Shown here: one piece after another, positions 11,790 to 23,559 of the stretch | Layout of the letters: each line of letters begins with the position of its first letter | How positions within the stretch are numbered: position 1 is the stretch's first letter | Assembly: GCF_958298935.1 (NCBI RefSeq) | Contig: NC_084936.1 | Location: forward strand, 4,843,501-4,907,500 | Length of the DNA: 64,000 bases | Source: Phragmites australis | Taxonomy: Eukaryota > Streptophyta > Magnoliopsida > Poales > Poaceae | Reading direction: 5' to 3' | Position numbers and translations under genes: made by a program | Notes under the pieces: model-generated | Seen by the model: only the letters and a program-made list of their open reading frames with translations | Told to the model about the DNA's origin: nothing | The model's database searches: none

Positions 11790-14700
11790 TTACTCATAGT
11801 CAAGAATTACCGTGTTCGAGTCATTATTGATGGAGGGAGTTGCACCAACTTGGTAAATTCGGATTGGATTAAGAAGCTTGAATTACCGACTAGGACACAT
11901 CCTTAGCCTTACCACATTCAGTGGTTCACTCTTGTTAGGTCGACCATAAGAATTTGATACTGATGCAACACATCATGGTAGGAGTAATAAGTACATACTA
12001 ATGCATAAAGAAAAAAAACTTTTCTACCTTTAACCCCTGCTGAAATTGTGAAATATGGACAAGAGATAGCTGAAAATAAGAGAAAAGAACGTGAGAATGA
12101 ATCTGAAAATCAGCAAGTAGCAAAATATGTTTTTCCATCCAAAAAGGAGAAATCAACAAGTTCTAAGTCCGATGGAATTAAATTAAAGGGGTGTGTTATA
12201 CTTACCACTAAATCTGACCTTGCTGAAATGATAACAAGCTGACATGCTATGATTTGATATGCAAATATGCCTTAGTTTCACTCGAGGATATATCTAGCTC
12301 TTTGCCTCCTCCTGTTGTTGTTGCTAGCCTTTTGTAGGAGTTTATGGATGTATTTCCAGCTGAGGTACCCTGGGATTACCACCTATCGAGGAATAGAACA
12401 TCAAGTTGATTTGATTCCAAAAGCAACCTTGCCAAATCGTGCTACATATAGGACTAACTCGGAAGAGACTAAAGAAATTCAGCGATAAGTCCAAGACTTT
12501 TTGGATCATGGGTACGTATGAGAAAGTCTTAGTCCTTGTGATGTTCTCATTCTTTTGGTTCCTAAGAAAGACGGTAGTTGACGTATGTGTGTTGATTTTA
12601 GGGCCATAAATAATATTATCATAAGATATCATCATTCTATCCCTAGGTTAGATGACATCCTTGATGAGTTGAGTGGTTCTATAATTTTCATTAAAATTGA
12701 CTTGCGAAGTGGATACCACCAGATTAGGATGAAACTTGGAGATGAATGGAAACTGCATTTAAAACTAAGTTTGGCTTGTATGAGTAGTTAGTAATGTCTT
12801 TTGGGTTAACTAATGCACCGAGTACTTTCATGTGATTGATGGGCAAAGTTTTACATGCTTTCATTGGAAGATTTGTGATGGTTTATTTCGATGATATATT
12901 GATTTACAGCAAGTCACATGAACTACACTTTGATCACTTATGTGCTATTTTTAATGCTTTGAGAGATGCACGTTTGTTCGGTAACCTCGAAAAGTGCACC
13001 TTTTGCACGGATCGAGTCTAGTTTCTTGGCTATGTTGCTACTCCATAGGGAATAGAAGTGGATGAAGCAAAACTCGAAGCCATAAAAAGTTGGTCAACCC
13101 TTGAGACTATCACACAGGTGAGAAGCTTTCATGGTCTTGCGATTTTCTATGAACGATTTGTGTGAGATTTCAGCATCATTGCTGCTCCATTAAACGAGTT
13201 GACAAAGAAAGGAGTGGTTTTGAAATGGGGACCTGCAAAAAAAAAAACATTCAAGTTGTTGAAAGAGAGGCTCACCCATGCTCCCTTGCTCCAACTCCAA
13301 GATTTCAGTAAGACTTTTGAATTAGAGTGTGATGCTAGTGGGATTGGAATTAGAGGTGTGCTAATTCAAGAAGGTAAACCTATTGTTTATTTTAGTGAGC
13401 AATTAAGTAGGCTAAGTCTGAACTATTCTACCTATGGTAAAGAATTGTATGCTTTAGTTCATGTGCTTGAAACTTGGCAACATTATTTATAGACCAAAGA
13501 ATTCGTTATACATTCTGATCATGAATCATTAAAATATATATAAGTTAAGCTAAACTGAATAAACAACATGCTAAATGGGTAGAATATATTGAGTCGTTTC
13601 CATATATCATAAAACATAAGAGAGAAAAAGATAATGTGATTGCTGATGCGCTTTTTAGGTGTTATACCATGTTATCTCAACTTGATCATAAGTTTTTTGG
13701 TTTAGAGATCATTAATGATTTATATGCTGCTAATTCAGACTTTAAAGAAATGCTTGAACATTGTAAGAAAGAAAAAATATGGAATAAATATATGTTCATT
13801 GATGGTTTGCTCTATCGTGCTAACAAGCTATGCATTCCAGCTAGCTCCGTTAAAATTTGTTGTTGCATGAGGCGCATGGAGGAGGATTGATAGCACATTT
13901 TGGAGCAAAAAAAAACTAAAGATATGCTGGTCGCTCATTTCTTTTGACCAAAGATGAGACATGACGTCGAGCACTATGTGTTGCGTTGCACTACTTGCAA
14001 TAAAGCTAAGTCTCGCTAAAATCTACATGATCTTTACCTATCTTTTTCTGTTCCTAGTATACCATGGGAAGATATTTCTATAGATTTTGTGTTAGGTTTT
14101 CCTAGGACAAAGAGGGAGAGGGATAGCATATTTGTAGTTGTGGATCGATTTTCTAAAATGGCATATTTTATATCTTGTCACAAGAGCGATGATGCTACAA
14201 ACATAGCTAATTTATTTTTCAGTGAAATCGTTTGACTACATGAGGTGCCTAATATTATCGTCTCTGATCGTAATGCAAAGTTTTTTAGCCACTTTTAGAG
14301 ATCCTTTTGGAACAAATTGGGGATAAAGCTGCTATTATCTACTACATGTCATCCCCAAACTGATGGACAAACAGAGGTCGTTAACCGCACATTATCGACC
14401 ATGCTTCAGGCTATCTTAAAGAAGAATTTAAAGATGTGGGATAAGTGTTTACTGCATATTAAATTTACTTACAACAGGTCGGTATACTCCACCATCAAGG
14501 TAAGTCCGTTTCAAGTAGTGTATAGATTTAACCCCCATCCTTCTATTGATTTACTACCTTTGCATACTTCTAAAAAACTTGTTTTGCATGCTAAGAAGCG
14601 TGCTGCATTTATTCTTAAGTTGCATGAAATAACTAAAGAGAATATAGAGCACATGACTGAAAAGTATAGGATTACTGGAAGTAAAAGTAGGAAAGAAGTA

Positions 14701-15045
14701 AAATTTAAACTAGGTAGTTTAGTTCGGTTGCATTTGAGAACTGATAGGTTTCTAGAATTAAGAAAATTAATGTTGATGCCTAGAGTTAATGGTCCGTTTA
14801 AGATAATTGAGAAAATAAATGACAACTTATATAAATTGGACCTACCTTCTAATTTTGGGGTTGGTCCCACGTTTAACATTTCAGATTTGAGGTCATACTT
14901 GGGAGAAGAAGATGAGCTCAAGTCGAGGATGACTCCAATTCAAAAGGGGGAGGATGATGAGGACATGACTCCTTCAGATACGAGCAACACTACTAATAAT
15001 CCTCAAATCATACAAGAGTCAATTAAAAGAGCACATGTACGATAA
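11790..15045 (+). pseudogene. Ty3/gypsy pol (PR-RT-RNaseH-IN), broken
   Basis: Domains appear in Ty3 order. Protease remnant with IIDGGSCTNLV near 11818; reverse transcriptase with CVDFRAINN at about 12588 and the catalytic YFDDIL near 12885; RNase H with [14 protein letters not shown] near 13325; integrase with the central-domain Asp segments near 14080 and 14262 and [15 protein letters not shown] from 14347. The C-terminal part (14700-15045) resembles the GPFKIIEKINDNLYKLDLP / FNISDLRSYLGEEDE tail common in grass gypsy elements. Only the last 242 codons are uninterrupted; elsewhere stops and single-base indels abound. I could not place the lineage securely. Confidence 0.85.
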
Positions 15046-15123
15046 TTAAATCACTAGGTGAACTCATTCATCGCTGTCCATGCCTTCCTGGATGGATTAC
15101 TACTAATTCTTGTGATGTTTTAT

Positions 15124-15829
15124 TGATTAAGAATATGGGAGAGGCATCATAAGCTCACCTGGATGTAATCACTCGAGTGCCAAGTCTACCCGAACAACAA
15201 GTCGAGCTCAAGTCGGACTCCAAATTCAGCTCGATATCTCAGGACAACACCTCAGTAAAACGGGCATAACTCTCGCATACGGAGTCCAATTGAGGTGATC
15301 TTGGACTTGCTGGAAAGCTTATGACTAGCCATTTCCAATGTATTTGAGCTTAACCAAATATTCCTTATAGTTTAGTCAGAGTCGAAGGAATAAGATATTG
15401 TATCATTGTTTTGGACCTTGTCGAGTCATGTAATAATGTCGAGGTCAGAATCCAGGTTGTGTATGCCTCTCTCCACGGCTGTACAACCCTAGGTTGACCA
15501 CCTCATGCCCCTATATATACACAATAGTTTTAAGCTTGGATTTTGCTTACATTCAATTTGAAGAACCCCAAACTCGAGCACTTCATTGGTAATCAACAAT
15601 ATTCAAATTGCATCTACCTGTTCTTGCTTGTGTTTTCGATTCACTTACAGGAAAAGCCTTCTTAGCAAGGTCAACCATATCTTAGCACGGTTGATAACCG
15701 CGGAGTAGTGGTGTAGTGATTGTGAGGGTTCCTGATCTGTTCTGGTCGGAGCCTTTGGATCATCAATGTTGAAACTCCACAAAATTGACTTATCATATTA
15801 CCTTCAGAAGATCAAGCAAACTCACATCA
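15124..15829 (+). repeat. 3' LTR of the 8.7-15.8 kb gypsy element
   Basis: Direct-repeat partner of 8719-9539, ending CACATCA. A TATA-like TATATATA lies at 15512-15519. Scattered substitutions and indels relative to the 5' LTR fit an old insertion. Confidence 0.75.
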
Positions 15830-15834
15830 TTTGC

Positions 15835-17560
15835 ACCCCCTTCTCCCCAGAGCCGGCCCATACCTCATGACGCTGTGGAACTGTGATGACCGCAGTGCGA
15901 TGTACGCATGGCCTCCACCACCAGCTTCCCTCTACCACCGCCGCTGCTTGCTTTCATCTTCTCGCCGCCACCGACGACAACAAGCTTGCTGAAGGGTGGT
16001 GGGGCCCAGCGAGTGGGGTTTCATGAATCTTCAAGTGGCTCATGACGCAGCATAAGCCTAGCGGTGTACACATTAAAAATGGAATGAAAACTCCTTGCCA
16101 ATCTAATGAAGTGATGCCAACCCTTGGAAACACTGCAAGAGACAACACGTCGAACCCTCCGTTGATGCACATAGAAATCACTGAACAAACATCAGCTCAG
16201 CCGCCCTTCACCAAAGAAGAAAGAGATAAGATCCGGCGCCTCCAACTCTAGATCAATCAAAGTTGGTGGACCAGAAGCTAGATCCACCGCCACTAGACTC
16301 AGATCAGCCAACACGGAAGGTTGAGGTAGACATAGCTCATAGAGAAGTTGCAGGAGTACGCACCAAAGAGGTTGACGACATCAGAGACCACCTGGAGGAG
16401 CAAAGTTTGTCTTGGTGCCATCACCAACGGTACCACCAGAAACCCTAGCCTTGCAGGAGTTCCATCATAGATGGCATCAAAGTCGATGCCCTCACTAGAT
16501 CCACCACCATTGCTAAGGAAATCCTCAGGAAACCTAACCATACTAAGATGCAACATCGACACATGCACCAAAAGGAAACCCTAACCTAATAAGATCTAGC
16601 CTAGCATCCTAACTATGAGCCGCCCGTCGATGGCTGGGCCTCCCTCCTCCTCCCGGGTATCAAGGACGCCGGAGGAGAGGGGAGGCTGACAGATTCGACG
16701 ACAGAAGTTGATGTAGCTTTGTTTTGAAATTTTGCTTCATCAATCTTTTAAGAAGTATATGGCTATGCTTGAATTTGACGTGAATTTAGAGCATACATCC
16801 CAAAAGCGGTTCAAAAGGAGAGATGAGAGATCAAATCGGTTCAAAACATGGAGACACTTATACTGTAGAAAAAGATTCGTCGATTGGAACAATGGAATTG
16901 AGTCAATGCCAAACCAATACACTGTTGTGCTATGGATTGAAATGATTGAAATCTACAAGATATAAAGAGGGGGCACAACAGAGAACGGGGCATATGGGGA
17001 AGGGAGGGTGAAGCGGGGTGAGGCGGTGGAAAATTGATCAATTATGCCATGGGTGGGAGCTATGATCAACTATAGGTGAGGAAATGAGAGAACAAGTGGT
17101 TTAGGGGCGACAACCTTGTGTGTGAGAGAAGATCAGTACCTAAAGGTCCCCTAATTGTGTTCTCGGATGTGAGTCCTTGAAACCAGATCTAACTGCTACC
17201 AGAAAAAAAAAATTGCTAAGCTTTGTGTGGTCATATATGGCATTTGTCAGCAATAATTTCAATATGCACAACGTGGACGCCATTATTTGGACAGAGGATT
17301 TTCCACTCCATATGCGCAGATAAGCGCTTCATTGTGCGTCATGAGTTGTATGCGAAGTATTTCCATGTAAAGAACATTCGAAACAGGTAAAAGGAGATTA
17401 GCTGGAACCTAAGAGCATAAGCATCAATTTCACATCTGAAGTGCCTTGTTACCTCTAATTTTACTCAAAACTAGAGTTCGATTCCCACCAACTACGAACA
17501 AATCAACCTGATAAAATACTGCAACCTATCTTTTACTTTTCGGATTAAAACACTGCAATC
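15835..17560. other. Unclassified region
   Basis: A GC-rich part (15835-16680) and an AT-rich part (16690-17560). Short open frames exist on both strands, for example 16042-16251 plus and 16299-16571 minus, but none has a motif I recognise or a believable gene structure. Part of it may be the displaced remainder of the Tekay-type LTR that the gypsy element interrupted; I could not confirm this. The left part of 17121-17560 would be 3' flank of the glutaredoxin-like gene. Confidence 0.3.
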
Positions 17561-17570
17561 TATCGGACAG

Positions 17571-18743
17571 TCAGTAACAACACACGGGGCATCTGATCAG
17601 CCCATTCTCGTTGCAGTCCGGGCACCGCCGGAAGAAGCCGGCGAAGCGGCACCCCTCATCGTCGACGAAGACCTTGCAGCTGCCGTGGCACGTCTCGCAT
17701 GGCACGAACCGCGCCTCACCGCACGCCGCGCACGCGCCAACTGCCGGCGCGGCCTCGCACCCAGCCAGCGCGCGCGCCAGCTCGCCGGCCTCGTGCAGAG
17801 CGCGCACGTCCTCGGCGCCGCCGAGGTCGTGCCGCCCGTCGACGAACACGCGCGGGAGCACGGCCCCCGCGAAGTCCGCGCCGAGGAGGTCGCGGAGCTC
17901 GGACTTGAAGGCGGCGTGCATGGACACGTCGCGCTCGTCCAGGCGCACGCGGTAGCACCGCAGGATGGCGCGCACGGCGCGGCCGTCCTCGAACGTCCTG
18001 CGCACACCGCGGAGGCTGGTGAAGTACAGAACCACCGCCTTCCGCGCGCGCTCCGGCCGGCGCCTTGGCGTCGGGACGTCGTCGTCCTTAACGTCGGGGG
18101 CGTCGTCTCCAGCTGCCTTCTTCTTTTCCATCCGTTCATGGAACTCGTCGACGCGTGCCCGCACGAAGCCAGTGACCTCCGGTATGTCGCGCGCGGCTGG
18201 CGTCCCCATGTCAGTGTCGCGGGTCTCCTCCATCGTCTCCTGCGGCGAAGGGTTCTCGTGCTCCGGGTACAGAAGCGCCGGGTGCGACGGCGACGGTTCG
18301 TCCACGGTCTGCCGGAAGCAATGCAAGATCGCCGGGTCAAGGTCAGGCGGAGGCAGCACCGGTGGCGAAGACGGCGCCGGTTCTGCTTGCCATCGCGCCG
18401 TCCACGACGAAGTCGCCGACGCGACGTCCTCGAAGCCGGTCGTGACCGCCGCCGGTGTTCTGGGCGCGTCATGCCTCCCCTCCTCCTCTGCCGCCGAATC
18501 ATCGCCGGGGAGCGCCTCCTCAGCCGCGGCCCGGTCATTGGGGCCCCCCTTCATCATCTCCTCGAACGGCAGCCTGTTGAATGCTTGCACGCCGTCGTGC
18601 CCGCCGCGGCACATGCCGAGGGAGGTCAGCGCCGAGGCGGCGCTCGACAGGGACCGCGAGCGCAGGCCCTCCCGCCTCTTGGCCGGCGCCGAGGCCGGCG
18701 GTACCACGCCGCTGCGCGCCTCCCTCGAGCTGGAGCAACCCAT
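17571..18743 (-). CDS. Glutaredoxin-like cysteine-rich protein (GRXCR-type)
   Basis: An intact single-exon gene of 390 codons. I start it at the ATG at 18743, giving MGCSSSREARSG, because that N-terminus is an N-myristoylation/palmitoylation-type signal shared by this plant family; an in-frame ATG 31 codons upstream exists but would bury it. After a long disordered acidic/proline-rich region, a glutaredoxin-like fold spans about residues 235-330 (KAVVLYFTSLRGVRRTFEDG at its start). The redox CPYC motif is absent, replaced by TSLRGVRRTFED, as is usual in this family. LPRVFVDG precedes the substrate-binding part. The C-terminus carries four CxxC pairs (CAAC 338, CETC 349, CPDC 374, CPVC 385) that likely bind zinc. 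Probably a membrane-anchored, non-redox glutaredoxin-domain protein; its cellular role is not established from sequence. GC content is very high, as in many grass single-exon genes. Confidence 0.92.
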   Translation of the reverse strand: MGCSSSREARSGVVPPASAPAKRREGLRSRSLSSAASALTSLGMCRGGHDGVQAFNRLPFEEMMKGGPNDRAAAEEALPGDDSAAEEEGRHDAPRTPAAVTTGFEDVASATSSWTARWQAEPAPSSPPVLPPPDLDPAILHCFRQTVDEPSPSHPALLYPEHENPSPQETMEETRDTDMGTPAARDIPEVTGFVRARVDEFHERMEKKKAAGDDAPDVKDDDVPTPRRRPERARKAVVLYFTSLRGVRRTFEDGRAVRAILRCYRVRLDERDVSMHAAFKSELRDLLGADFAGAVLPRVFVDGRHDLGGAEDVRALHEAGELARALAGCEAAPAVGACAACGEARFVPCETCHGSCKVFVDDEGCRFAGFFRRCPDCNENGLIRCPVCCY

Positions 18744-18833
18744 CGCCGGGCGCGAAGCCGACGCACGCACGTGGTTTGCTCCTCGTCTGCATGCGCCCAC
18801 ACGTGCACGGGTTGGTTTGATGGAATGGGAAGA

Positions 18834-18842
18834 CAAATATAG
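18834..18842 (-). promoter_or_regulatory. Possible TATA-like element upstream of the glutaredoxin-like gene
   Basis: On the minus strand CCTATATTTG lies about 90 bases upstream of the chosen ATG. Distance and composition suit a core promoter, but the motif is weak. Confidence 0.3.
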
Positions 18843-18849
18843 GAGGTGA

Positions 18850-19524
18850 ACTGGTGAAGGATAATATGGGTTGGATTATGATAAGGATTTGCTTGTATTT
18901 TAATTGCTCAATTAATCAGTGAGTTATTTGGGAGATGTATAGAGCTGTTGTTTAGGAGGAGAGTAATGCTACACATAAAAAATGTTTACTTACACACGGT
19001 TTCTAAAGTTCATATGTCTGAAATATTTCACGTGAGATTTTAGTGACCGTGCGAACGGTGACGAGTTTAAGGAAGTGGGTTATGGTTCAGGATTTATCTG
19101 CGACTCCGAGAGTTAGAGGGAGACTGGGATGGTGGCTGGACCGACGGTGGGTTGCGGCAAGGCGGCGGTGGCGCCGCTAGAGCTGCAGGTAGCAGTGGGC
19201 AGGGTTGGCTGCGAGAGAGCTCAAAAATAAATTAGTTAGTGAGGGAGGGGCGATGGCGATGGATCCGATAACGGGGAAGCCACCGGAGACGGAGGAGGTC
19301 AGCAGGGTGGGTCGAGGTGAGGTTAGGTGAAGAAGAAGGTTGTCAGTTACAGGAGATAGAGGATGAGCCAATGCATCTGTTTTGAATCGGACGGCTCAGA
19401 TGGTCTCCGTTTTTCAGGCATCAGAATTATAGCACGACGCTGGTTACCTGGATGACAAAAACCTTACGTGCTGATTTGAAATGGCCATCCACATATGCAG
19501 GTTGTTGTCATCTACATCAATATA
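18850..19524. other. Intergenic DNA
   Basis: Contains the upstream flank of the glutaredoxin-like gene and a G-rich stretch at about 19120-19330. No gene or element with defined ends was recognised. Confidence 0.4.
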
Positions 19525-20229
19525 TCTACTACTTAAAAAACACCTACAGCATCGTCGTTCCTCTCCATTCCCGTTTCGCTCTTCGATTCCCGTTCCGCTC
19601 CCACCCGAACCCGCTGTGCAATTCCCATTCCCAGCCATGACGCCACATCCACCCTCCTCCGCTGCTCCAATCCCTCGCGCAACCGCCTCCTTCGTCCGCC
19701 TCTGCTCCCCTTCCCTCGCCCGTTCCCCTCTCAGATCCGGCGTAACCACGATGTCTACCGCACCCCCTCCCCTTCCCTCCGTCGCCAGGCAGCCCTGTTG
19801 GATCCACACCGCAGCAGCAGCGACCGCCATGGGGATCCGCTAAAGGGCCGTGTAGGAGCTCGCCTACCCCCTCCCCGAATGGAGCCCGCCGACACGCCTT
19901 CTTCTTCCCCACGACGGCCCGCCTTCGCCCGACCTCAACCCCCTCCGTCGACCCACCTCTCCGGCCACCCTCCGATCGAGCCAACCTCACCATGACGTCC
20001 CCCTCGATGAGGTGAAGCTCCCCGGCCTCTTCCCCCTTCTTCTCTCCCTCCGTATTGCACCGCCGTAGTCCTTCCCAACCCACCGCTGGCACAGGCTCGC
20101 CGCTGACCTAACTCTGGCCAGTGCATGCCATCGCTGACCCCCAAAACGGGTTCTCCGTCTCACGCTGGACCTCGCCGCCATTCCACGCCGGTGAGCGGTC
20201 AACGGTCGGTTAAAGCCAATCCCCCCCCT

Positions 20230-20364
20230 TCGGAGACCACGATGCGGCTGCTGTTTGTGGCATTCCAAGGGTACGCCGGTGGGGTGGAGGAGTTGCTCAG
20301 GTCAAGAGTGGACATCAACAACATCGACCTCAATGGGACGCACAACGCTGCACATCTAACTAGG
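20230..20364 (+). pseudogene. Captured ankyrin / ILK-like kinase exon fragment
   Basis: The frame reads TTMRLLFVAFQGYAGGVEELL then VDINNIDLNGTHNAAH. This resembles the first ankyrin repeat of plant integrin-linked-kinase-like Raf MAP3Ks (pattern TMRLLF-C--GD--GVEELL---VDVN-IDLDGRTALH). The fragment lacks the rest of the ankyrin repeats and the whole kinase domain. It lies inside the Helitron, so I read it as a captured, non-functional gene piece. Family assignment is from remembered consensus, not alignment. Confidence 0.5.
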
Positions 20365-20730
20365 TCACATGTTCATGGTACCTAATCCCCAAATCATCTC
20401 TCTCCCCAGCAACAGGCGCTAGACGGGGATTTAGGATCTGATCAGCAGCGTAGTAGGCGACGGTCCATCGGTGGGTTAGGATGCCATGGTATTATCATGT
20501 TGTTCAGTACCATTTTTTAGCTCTGTAAAAATCTTTGCATATTGTGCTCTTGGTGAAATACTTGTTTGTCCTATATTTCTTCTTATTGTTTGAAAACAAG
20601 CTTGAAACATTGATCTACAGTTACTGTCCTTTGCTAAACACCTTCTCTTTTGATGATTAGTTTCCAACATTTTGAAATTTATTCAAGTCCAATATTTTGG
20701 TTGATTTATTCAAGTCCAATATTTTGGCAG

Positions 20731-20797
20731 TCCGAATTGAAATCGGTTGACAGCGATGTTTGCGAAGTGCCTCTTGCACAGGGCTTTGCATCATCAG
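20731..20797 (+). pseudogene. Possible captured exon bounded by AG and GT
   Basis: A 67-base stretch preceded by a pyrimidine/AT-rich tract ending GGCAG and followed by GTCCTCC would read SELKSVDSDVCEVPLAQGF. It fits a small captured exon in the Helitron, downstream of the ankyrin-like fragment. No family recognised; splice use is conjecture. Confidence 0.25.
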
Positions 20798-22192
20798 GTC
20801 CTCCCCCTCTCATTCCCCTTGCTGACTATTAATTTGATCCCACTAGACTAGCTGCTTAAAAGTATGGCAAATTTGACTATTAATTTGACCATGGCACCAC
20901 TGATCACACCAAGACTTGCCTTTTTTTTTTTAGGTCTCACGGCTTGCTATGGAAAATCAAAAGTTGTTGTTATAATTGCCATTTTTCAATATGAATTTTT
21001 GACTTATGTTATGTTCCAATGAAATTACTTGTTGGAGAGATGATAGTCATAGATCAGAACAGGACATTCTGGCACTAAGAGCAGCTTTTTCATAAGAGGT
21101 CTCTGTTTGGCATAAGGTACTATTTGATTGAACAAGTTTGTTTCTGTCAAATTTACTTGCTGATATGCTTTGCTGTTTTAACATTAGCATGCATCAACTC
21201 CGTTCGTATTCAGGGATACATGAAGATATGGTGGTAAACTGAAATGGATCTTCAATGTCGAAACTCATACATAACTGGTTGTACTTAGTTATCTAGATTG
21301 CATATCGGGTGCTTTGGATGCAAACATTCAGTTTGCTGTCTCTGTGTTGTAACATTAGTAATCTTATTGTAGTCTTATTGCCTTCTTCCTGCTTGCTATA
21401 TTCTTCCATGCACTTGTTGTATGATTAATTGTTGTATCCAGAATCAGATAAGTAGATAACCCATGCAACATTTTGTTTGATCCATTATTAATTCTATGCT
21501 TATGTTGTGATTGTCAGCCTCTGCTTGCATTGCCATTTTTTAATGAGCCATGAAGTGCAATGCCGTGCCCTTATACAATTTTGCATGCAGCTCACTGTTT
21601 TTGCATGAAGCTAATATATTCTTGTGAAGCAAGCCTTACTCTGCTTTAATCTCTTCATTTGTTGCAGTTTGATTTTATTTATTTATAACCATCTTGAAAG
21701 TTTTTAATGACTTTCTTTCTTCCTTTTTCTTTTTTTTTTTTTGTCAAAAAGAAAATTTAGCTATTCTTCTACAAGTTGATGCAGATATTTCAGATGCAAC
21801 ACACTTCAGTTAGCTTTAGACCCTGGATTTTGTTTATTAGATGACTCATGGAGTATTCTTTTTATTTGCAGATATTTTAGACTAAAGGGCTGCTTGAGTA
21901 ACGTTCTAAAAATCTGGAGTAGTCTAAGGTATCCATAAAAAATAATACTATATGGTTTTGAATTGTTATGCACTTTTAGGTTCTCCTATAGATCACATAT
22001 AACAGCGTTGAGATAATGTATTGTGCTGCCACTAGAGAAATTAAATTGCAATATGTAATGCTAATTTTGTGATATGTGAGATAATCATAAATTATTTCTC
22101 TAAGCTAGCAGTTAGACCTGTCATGCTCTAAGAGTAAAAAAAAATGATCACATATCTCAAAAGATAGTAGTGCTCCGTCCCCTTCCAGATTT
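20798..22192. other. AT-rich, intron-like Helitron interior
   Basis: Low-complexity T-rich sequence without open frames of interest, resembling intron sequence carried along with captured exons. A short frame at 22195-22539 with a Leu-rich hydrophobic stretch (GLSLLLLLILFELLLL) is not supported by anything else. Confidence 0.4.
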
Positions 22193-22692
22193 GCGTGAAC
22201 ATAAGTTTCAATCTTTGTGCAAGTACAACATGGCGTTTTCCTTACTGTGGATTGAGCTTGCTTCTGCTGCTGATTTTGTTTGAGCTTTTACTGCTGCAAG
22301 GAAGCGGAGGGGTAGTAGGAGAAGGACCTGCTGGGGATGTGCCTGAAATGGACACGCAGACCCCAATTCACTATGGGGTGATCTACACCACTCAGTTATC
22401 GCGTTTTATCCTGTCTAGCACCTCCTCGCCCTCGAAACGCTGTGAGCTTCCCTTCCAACCTTTTGAATATTTAACTCCTTTCTTAATTTCAAGATTAGAA
22501 GACCTCTTGCCATTTCTCCAAAAATTCCCAGCAAGTTGATATGCTACTGAATTACAATTGCTCTACATGTTCTGTTGTTGCAAATTCGTATGCTTGGCGC
22601 ATGTATGTATCCGAAACAATTTTGAACATATAAAACATGAACTGTTTCGTGTAAAACATGGATTCCGCTGCAACACACGGGCACTTAACTAG

Positions 22693-23389
22693 TGTAACTA
22701 ATTTCTTTTGAAACATTTGACTTTAATTCTGAGGGCATGCTAATTATGGGCGCGCAAGCGATCCAACTTACTCACGATTTCAAATAGGAACAAGAAATGG
22801 TTCCCACATCGCCTTCAGCCTCATGCGGCACGCGGACCGCTCCTACCTCCCTACCCTTTTCTGCAAAAAAATCAACAAAAAGGAAGCAAATCTGGAAGAA
22901 CCTTTCGAGATAAAATAAATTTGATAAAAAAAGAATTGTACGAAAATGTGGAACCAGAAAATTTAAATAAAAAAGAAGCAAATTTGGAAAAAAATCAGTC
23001 AATTTTTTTGGATAAAATAACGTGGAACGGATTTTTTTATTAAAAGATGAAACGCAAATTCTTCATAAAAGAGGAGGAAAGTTTTTATTCCAACGTTTTC
23101 AGAAAAAAAAATTCACTAAAAAATTCAACATAAAAATTCTAAGAAAACAAAATGTAGAATCATACCTCTATCGCCGAGGTCTTTCTCCTCCGGCGGTGTG
23201 GTGGGAACTCTACCTTCTTTGGCCCCTACTTGGCATGGCCTCTTCTTCGACGGAGATCGAGGTGCACCCTCGGCGAGGGAGGCGGAGAGTGACAGGCTAT
23301 CGTCAGACAAGATCTCCTAGTCTCACTCCTTGACTCGTCCTCAGTTGCGTTGGGTGAAAAGAAAATGTAGGGGAAAAGTTGTATACTTA
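22693..23389. other. AT-rich intergenic DNA
   Basis: A-rich sequence with many short AAAAAG/AAATTT runs at 22860-23160 and a GC-richer part at 23160-23340. No gene recognised. Confidence 0.4.
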
Positions 23390-23442
23390 GGCATTATTTG
23401 TTTTTATTTTGATTAAAAAGCTAATTCTCACCCTCTACAAGC
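23390..23442. mobile_element. Left part of a Tourist-like MITE split by a LINE
   Basis: Begins GGCATTATTTGTTTT after the trinucleotide TTA (23387-23389). Its other end, reading GGGCATGCTTGTTTT in reverse complement and followed by TTA (43072-43074), lies almost 20 kb away at 42963-43071. Together they make a MITE of about 160 bp. The break is the insertion of the LINE, whose target duplication CTCACCCTCTACAAGC is the last part of this piece. Confidence 0.75.
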
Positions 23443-23559
23443 TTTTTTTTTTTCTGGAATACGCAAGAGAGGTGTGCATCGTTGTATTAAGATGGAAATT
23501 AAATCATCCTTACATAACGGCCTAATTCCGGCCGAAAGAACGCAGGAAAAATAAGTAGA

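Larger units (their letters stand above)
8719..15829 (+). mobile_element. Decayed Ty3/gypsy retrotransposon with two LTRs
   Basis: Two direct repeats (8719-9539 and 15124-15829) flank an internal region with gag, protease, reverse transcriptase, RNase H and integrase remnants in the order typical of Ty3/gypsy. The flanks TTTGT (8714-8718) and TTTGC (15830-15834) look like a 5-bp target duplication with one mismatch. The element interrupts a Tekay-type LTR. Numerous stops and frameshifts and clear LTR divergence indicate an old insertion. Confidence 0.8.
19525..22692 (+). mobile_element. Non-autonomous Helitron carrying gene fragments
   Basis: The left end reads A|TCTACTACTTAAAAAAC (element begins TC at 19525 after an A) and the right end reads GCAACACACGGGCACTTAACTAG|T (element ends CTAG at 22692 before a T). 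These match the termini of grass Helitrons, which insert between A and T, make no target duplication, and end in CTRR after a short GC-rich hairpin; here CCG...CGG near 22666-22682 would be a weak stem. The 3,168-bp body lacks Rep/helicase coding sequence. It carries coding-like GC-rich DNA at its left (19540-20390), including an ankyrin/ILK-like fragment, followed by AT-rich intron-like sequence. Confidence 0.75.

Noticed and set aside
17685..18842. A 385-codon open frame on the plus strand opposite the glutaredoxin-like gene, and several other long frames there
   Set aside because: They are antisense shadows created by extreme GC content; only the minus-strand frame has a recognisable fold and CxxC motifs.
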